Shown: one piece after another, positions 28,510 through 32,104 of the stretch
Position numbering within the stretch: position 1 is the first letter of the stretch
Layout: each line of letters begins with the position of its first letter
The notes under the pieces: generated by a model
What the model was told of the DNA's origin: nothing
The model's database searches: none
Seen by the model: the letters and a program-made list of their open reading frames with translations, nothing else
From: Bacteroidales bacterium
Lineage (GTDB): Bacteria; Bacteroidota; Bacteroidia; Bacteroidales; F082
Direction of reading: 5' to 3'
Assembly (NCBI GenBank): GCA_017537965.1
Contig: JAFYJV010000006.1
Span: 1 to 32,104 of the forward strand
DNA length: 32,104 nucleotides
Made by a program: the position numbers and the translations under genes

Positions 28510-29712
28510 TTATTCCATCTGTGCATAATCGCGGGCGAGACCGCCTTGGGAAGTTTCCTTATATAACGAAGGCAAATCCTTGCCCGTTTCTTTCATGGTT
28601 TCCACCACCTTGTCGAACGACACGCGGTGACGGCCATCGGAGAAAGTGGAGTAAATGTTGGAGTCCAAGGCACGGGCGGCGGCGTAGGCATTACGCTCGA
28701 TGCAGGGAATCTGAACGAGACCGCAAACGGGATCGCACGTCATACCAAGGTGATGTTCTAAAGCCATTTCGGCAGCATATTCTATCTGTGCCGGACTGCC
28801 TCCAAAAAGTTGGTTGGCGGCAGCAGCGGCCATAGCACAAGCCACCCCCACCTCGCCCTGACAACCCACCTCGGCACCCGAAATGGAAGCATTGGTGCGC
28901 ACGATGTTACCCACCAATCCTGCTGTCACCAAGGCGCGGATGATACGCTGGTCTGTGAACTCATAGTTTTTCGAAAGGTGATACAATACCGCCGGCATCA
29001 CGCCACAGGAACCACAAGTCGGCGCCGTGACGATCCGTCCACCAGAGGCGTTTTCCTCCGCAACGGCCAAGGCGTATGAATACACCAAGCCACGGTTGCG
29101 CAATGTATGCGTATAGCCCGAAGCCTTGATATGATACATGGCTGCCTTGCGGCTCAGGTTGAGCGGTCCGGGCAACACGCCCTCGGCTTGCAATCCGCGT
29201 TCGACGGCGGCTTTCATTACCTGCCATACCTCCGACAAATACGCCTCGATTTCTTGTTGGTTCTCATATTCGTAAACATATTCCCAATAGGTACGTCCTC
29301 GCTGTTCGCACCAGTTCAGGATGTCGGTCATCCTGCTCAGCGGATAAATGTCAGGCTGTTCGCTCTGTTTGCCTTCCTCGGCGAGGTTACCTCCTCCGAT
29401 GCTGAACACTTGCCACTCGCCAATGAGGTTCTTGTTTTCATCGAAAGCCTTGAACAACATGCCGTTAGGATGGAATGGTAAAACGACATTAGGTTTCCAA
29501 ACGATTTCGGTCGGGGCTTGCAAAGTGTTGAGAATGGCCCAGTCGGTCATGTGGCCTATGCCTGTGGCGGCAAGACTGCCATAAAGCGTCACCTCAAATG
29601 CCGAAGCGTCTGGATAACGTTCGTTAAAGATGGAGGCGGCCTTTTGCGGCCCCATAGTGTGGCTGCTCGAAGGGCCTATGCCGATTTTATAGATGTCTTT
29701 AATGGTTTTCAT
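28510..29712 (-). CDS. sdaA: L-serine ammonia-lyase, iron-sulfur-dependent, single chain
   Basis: This enzyme converts L-serine to pyruvate and ammonia using an oxygen-sensitive [4Fe-4S] cluster. The 400-residue product fuses beta and alpha domains. The N-terminal signature is [15 protein letters not shown] (serine motif SSSHT at 15-19), and the C-terminal domain holds [16 protein letters not shown] and [12 protein letters not shown]. Cysteines 284, 326 and 337 are the likely cluster ligands. The start at 29712 gives the usual [19 protein letters not shown]; the frame extends to 29751, but a TATTTTTG promoter box (29730-29737) falls inside that extension. Confidence 0.96.
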   Translation of the reverse strand: MKTIKDIYKIGIGPSSSHTMGPQKAASIFNERYPDASAFEVTLYGSLAATGIGHMTDWAILNTLQAPTEIVWKPNVVLPFHPNGMLFKAFDENKNLIGEWQVFSIGGGNLAEEGKQSEQPDIYPLSRMTDILNWCEQRGRTYWEYVYEYENQQEIEAYLSEVWQVMKAAVERGLQAEGVLPGPLNLSRKAAMYHIKASGYTHTLRNRGLVYSYALAVAEENASGGRIVTAPTCGSCGVMPAVLYHLSKNYEFTDQRIIRALVTAGLVGNIVRTNASISGAEVGCQGEVGVACAMAAAAANQLFGGSPAQIEYAAEMALEHHLGMTCDPVCGLVQIPCIERNAYAAARALDSNIYSTFSDGRHRVSFDKVVETMKETGKDLPSLYKETSQGGLARDYAQME

Positions 29713-29729
29713 GGTGATGAATTTTGACG

Positions 29730-29737
29730 CAAAAATA
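29730..29737 (-). promoter_or_regulatory. Candidate -7 box for sdaA
   Basis: The minus strand reads TATTTTTG (TAnnTTTG), 17 nt before the sdaA ATG. Twenty nt upstream lies TTCG, close to the -33 TTTG consensus, and this TTCG is inside hairpin repeat copy 5. Confidence 0.65.
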
Positions 29738-29744
29738 CGATAAA

Positions 29745-29776
29745 TCCGCAACTCGGGCGAAGGCTTAGGTTGCGGA
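29745..29776 (+). repeat. Hairpin repeat copy 5, between araC 3' end and sdaA promoter
   Basis: TCCGCAACTCGGGC-GAAG-GCTTAGG-TTGCGGA has one internal mismatch (C-A). It has the same orientation as the other four copies, but no plus-strand gene ends here. The leftward araC stop lies at 29782 and the sdaA promoter at 29730. There is no U-run in either direction. Confidence 0.85.
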
Positions 29777-29781
29777 ATTGT

Positions 29782-30651
29782 TTATCTACCCCTATACTCT
29801 GTCGGGGTCATCCCGGTTTCGCGCTTGAAAAAACGGGCAAAGGAGCCTTGTTCGTCGAAGCCGAGGGCAAATGCGATGTCGCCGATGGGGTCGGTGCCTC
29901 CACGCAGCAGCACCTTGGCCTGCAAGACGAGTCGGCGGTAAAGCCACTGCATCACCGTCTGGCCGCTGTACTCCTTGATGACTGCCGACAAGCGGTTGGG
30001 CGAGAGACAGAGCTGGTTGGCGTAGAAAGGTATGGCGCGTTCGGTGGTGCCATGTTGGTTCAAGAGTTCGATGAAGCGTGTGAAAAGCCGCTCTTGGTAG
30101 TCGCCCTGCCTATGCTTCCGCTCGTCGGCCTGCTTCGCTGCGGTGACGGCAAGGTCGGCGATAAAGGCCTGTTGCAGGTGCCGCACAGCGTCCATGTTCA
30201 GCGGTTGATCAAGGGTGAGCATCTGCATAGAATGCAAGTATCCGTCAAGCCGCTTCCACTGTGCCTCAGCGACATCTACAAGCACGGGGTTGCGGAGGCA
30301 TTCGGGCATCGGCAGGTCGCGGAACACGAAGCCCTGGAAACGGAAGTCCTCGCTGTGTCCATCCAGTTCGATGATAGCTCCAATGGGAAACACCAGCACC
30401 TGTCCGCAACAGGCGTGGAACGACAGCATGTTGATATTGTAGTCAATCGTGCCGCTGGTGACGAAGAAGATACGCCCTTCGTTGGTCATCATCGGCTGCC
30501 CCACGGGGATAAACGAACGAGGGATGCTGTCCGAATCCATAATCAGCACCAACTCCGGCGAGATATGGTTGGCCGTGCTCATCGCGTTCAGCTCCGCGTG
30601 GTTGTCGGGCATCGTCAGTGTCTCGAAGCCTGTGTTTTTTTTACCTTTCAT
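29782..30651 (-). CDS. AraC family transcriptional regulator
   Basis: The 289-residue product has an N-terminal sensor region with cupin-like strands (GQVLVFPIGAIIELDGHSEDF) and a C-terminal AraC-type double helix-turn-helix (about 185-289). The latter shows LCLSPNRLSAVIKEYSG and the family signature DIAFALGFDEQGSFARFFKRETG followed by TPTEYRGR. ATG 30651 (MKGKKNTGFETL) is preferred; the frame stays open to 30720. It is divergent from the HXXEE gene pair, its most likely target. The effector is unknown. Confidence 0.92.
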   Translation of the reverse strand: MKGKKNTGFETLTMPDNHAELNAMSTANHISPELVLIMDSDSIPRSFIPVGQPMMTNEGRIFFVTSGTIDYNINMLSFHACCGQVLVFPIGAIIELDGHSEDFRFQGFVFRDLPMPECLRNPVLVDVAEAQWKRLDGYLHSMQMLTLDQPLNMDAVRHLQQAFIADLAVTAAKQADERKHRQGDYQERLFTRFIELLNQHGTTERAIPFYANQLCLSPNRLSAVIKEYSGQTVMQWLYRRLVLQAKVLLRGGTDPIGDIAFALGFDEQGSFARFFKRETGMTPTEYRGR

Positions 30652-30680
30652 AACAGCCAAACGTTTGTGATAATAACGTC

Positions 30681-30703
30681 GCATTATGCAGATTATTGCA
30701 TTA
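30681..30703. promoter_or_regulatory. GCATTA direct repeat, possible AraC operator
   Basis: GCATTA occurs at 30681-30686 and 30698-30703, both within a YGCATTAYG context, 17 nt apart start to start. It lies between the divergent araC and HXXEE genes. AraC proteins often bind direct repeats about two helical turns apart, so this is a candidate only. Confidence 0.35.
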
Positions 30704-30761
30704 CGATAGGATTTGCACAATATTCAGCGAAATTGTTTAACGCACTATGGCAGAATGATTG

Positions 30762-30769
30762 TACTTTTG
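30762..30769 (+). promoter_or_regulatory. Candidate -7 box for the HXXEE genes
   Basis: TACTTTTG matches TAnnTTTG, 26 nt before ATG 30796. There is no clear -33 TTTG at 19-21 nt, which fits a promoter needing an activator such as the adjacent AraC protein. Confidence 0.6.
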
Positions 30770-30795
30770 CAGCGTAATTCTCAAACAACAAAAAT

Positions 30796-31422
30796 ATGAA
30801 AAGATTGGGTTTATTCCTGTTAAAGAACAACATACACTTGATGACGCTCGTGTTCGCGGGCTTTGCGGTGTGGGCGGTTTGCAACTGGTCGGCAATGTCA
30901 CTCGTGAAGAAACTGGTGATGGGGATGTTCGCCCTGATAACGCTCCACGAGTACGAGGAGACACTGACGCATCCAGGGCTGATGGACTTGTTCGGACGTG
31001 TCCTTGGCATTGACCCCAAGACGCTCACGCCCGGCAAGTCGCACCTCGCACAGGCGGTTTACATCGTGGTGCTGTTCGCACTGGCGATGCTGTTCCCGCA
31101 GCAGCTGTGGCTTGTTTTTCCCGTGTTCATCCTCGGCATCTTCGAGGGGTTCGTGCACACGATGGGCAGCTTCATCTTCAAGACCGGCAAGCCGACCGCG
31201 GGTTGGTACACCGCCATGCTGATGTGTGCTTTCAGCATTTGGGCGTTGGTCCTTATCGGCCACAATGTGCCTTACGACGGCATCCAATGGCTCTACGCCG
31301 CCATCTATTATGTGGCGACGTTCCTGATGCTTGAGGCTTGGTTCCAGCATCTCATTGGCAGCAGCCTGCCTTATTTCGCCCGCAAGATGAAGGCGTTTGT
31401 TCTCGGAAAAAAGAATCAATAA
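30796..31422 (+). CDS. HXXEE domain integral membrane protein, first copy
   Basis: This 208-residue membrane protein has about five or six hydrophobic helices. The HXXEE motif is HEYEE at residues 51-55, and a second conserved pair E117/H121 occurs in EGFVHTMG. These residues could form a metal site in or near the membrane. The activity of the family is unknown. It is the first gene after the promoter facing the AraC regulator and is followed 17 nt later by a paralogue. Confidence 0.87.
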   Translation: MKRLGLFLLKNNIHLMTLVFAGFAVWAVCNWSAMSLVKKLVMGMFALITLHEYEETLTHPGLMDLFGRVLGIDPKTLTPGKSHLAQAVYIVVLFALAMLFPQQLWLVFPVFILGIFEGFVHTMGSFIFKTGKPTAGWYTAMLMCAFSIWALVLIGHNVPYDGIQWLYAAIYYVATFLMLEAWFQHLIGSSLPYFARKMKAFVLGKKNQ

Positions 31423-31439
31423 CTATTAAACGTAATAAA

Positions 31440-32060
31440 ATGAAAGACTTTATCTTGAAAAACCAGTTTTGGGGCATGATGATTCTTGGTGTAGGGGTGG
31501 CGGTATGGACACTCTGCTGCTGGTCGAAAATGGGTCCTACACAACACATCGCGGCTTTGTTTTTCATCGCCATTACGCTCCATTGTGTTGAAGAGATGAA
31601 ACTGCCCGGCGGTTTTGTCGATATGGTAGTGAAGTTTGTGGGATTTCCAATAATGGACATGCGCTTCCCCAAGTTGCTGCTGTCGCTGCTGGTAATTTAT
31701 ATGGCTTTCGTGCCGCTATTCTTTCCGCATGTGGCGTGGATGGGAGCCGCTCCTCTCTACCTCGGGGTTGTCGAGGTGGTGGCGCATCTGCTGGCCGCCG
31801 CGCGGATGAACAGCCGCAAGGTGTTCTATTCCCCCGGCATGGTCACAGCCCTCGTCATTATGCTGCCGCTCACAATTTGGGGCTTTTACACCGTCATTTC
31901 GCAGCACCTGCTGTCAGGCCTCGACTGGCTGTGGGCGTTCTTGTATCTGTTTATTCCGCTCATCATCACGCAGCGTTTTGTTGTAAAAATGAGCGGAATG
32001 CCCTATCGCGAATTTGTGGGCAACGCTGTCAAAACCTTGTTCGGCAAAAAGAATGTTTAA
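31440..32060 (+). CDS. HXXEE domain integral membrane protein, second copy
   Basis: This 206-residue paralogue of the preceding gene has the same layout: MKDFILKNQFWGMMIL at the start, HCVEE at 48-52, EVVAH with E112/H116, and several membrane helices. Both proteins end in a basic FGKKN/LGKKN-type tail. An upstream in-frame start at 31338 lies inside the first gene, so ATG 31440 is chosen. The tandem arrangement suggests duplication followed by divergence, perhaps working as a heterodimer. Confidence 0.87.
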   Translation: MKDFILKNQFWGMMILGVGVAVWTLCCWSKMGPTQHIAALFFIAITLHCVEEMKLPGGFVDMVVKFVGFPIMDMRFPKLLLSLLVIYMAFVPLFFPHVAWMGAAPLYLGVVEVVAHLLAAARMNSRKVFYSPGMVTALVIMLPLTIWGFYTVISQHLLSGLDWLWAFLYLFIPLIITQRFVVKMSGMPYREFVGNAVKTLFGKKNV

Positions 32061-32078
32061 TCTCTATATACAACAATT

Positions 32079-32104
32079 ATGAATTACCACGAAATGATTG
32101 CAAA
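32079..32104 (+). CDS. Start of an unidentified gene, cut by window edge
   Basis: An ATG 18 nt after the second HXXEE gene opens a frame reading MNYHEMIA before the window ends. The short spacing suggests it belongs to the same operon. Too short to identify. Confidence 0.5.

Noticed and set aside
29770-30777. 335-codon plus-strand open frame across the araC gene
   Set aside because: It is opposite a clear AraC regulator, starts inside the hairpin repeat region and has no recognisable domain.

Overview
This window looks like chromosome from a member of the Bacteroidota, most likely Bacteroidales. The evidence is the gene order tuf-tRNA-Trp-secE-nusG-rplKAJL-rpoBC, a type IX secretion (T9SS) C-terminal sorting domain, several lipoproteins with Bacteroidota-style signal peptides, HXXEE, DUF2490 and DUF4465 families, weak or absent Shine-Dalgarno sequences, and at least eight matches to the Bacteroides -7 promoter box TAnnTTTG just upstream of gene starts. 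I cannot name the genus. I see no phage genes, transposase, CRISPR array or rRNA.

Region 1 (1-12669) is the core translation and transcription cluster: the 3' part of tuf, tRNA-Trp(CCA), secE, nusG, rplK, rplA, rplJ, rplL, rpoB (apparently a TTG start) and rpoC, closed by a strong intrinsic terminator. Tandem hairpins lie between rplL and rpoB.

Region 2 (12691-17304) holds a small DUF3467 gene that meets, stop codon to stop codon, a leftward pyrB-pyrI-lemA group (aspartate transcarbamoylase catalytic and regulatory chains plus a LemA protein). A rightward M13-family metallopeptidase lipoprotein follows, with a well-matched -33/-7 promoter.

Region 3 (17365-20855) holds two short rightward units: a flavodoxin lipoprotein with a YjbR/MmcQ protein, and a Cthe_2159-like surface lipoprotein with a DUF2490 outer-membrane protein. 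The M13 gene and both of these units end in copies of the same unusual hairpin repeat.

Region 4 (20880-26216) is the most interesting part. A cobalamin (B12) riboswitch precedes a tightly packed three-gene unit: an acetyl-CoA hydrolase/4-hydroxybutyrate-type CoA-transferase, a MarC membrane protein, and a 1068-residue T9SS-exported beta-helix protein carrying a DUF4465 domain. From memory, DUF4465 occurs in Bacteroides cobalamin-uptake loci. This suggests a B12-repressed module joining a metabolic enzyme to a cell-surface, possibly cobamide-binding, protein.

Region 5 (26213-32104) holds a compact ResB-CcsA fusion for cytochrome c maturation (leftward), a CDF-family metal exporter with a natural hexahistidine N-terminus, an iron-sulfur L-serine dehydratase (leftward), an AraC regulator (leftward), and two divergent tandem HXXEE membrane proteins, followed by the first codons of another gene.

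A 32-nt hairpin family with a conserved core (GGGCGAAGGCTT) occurs five times between 17.3 and 29.8 kb, always in the same orientation. Four copies lie 8-20 nt after a stop codon. It appears to be a dispersed, terminator-like intergenic repeat.
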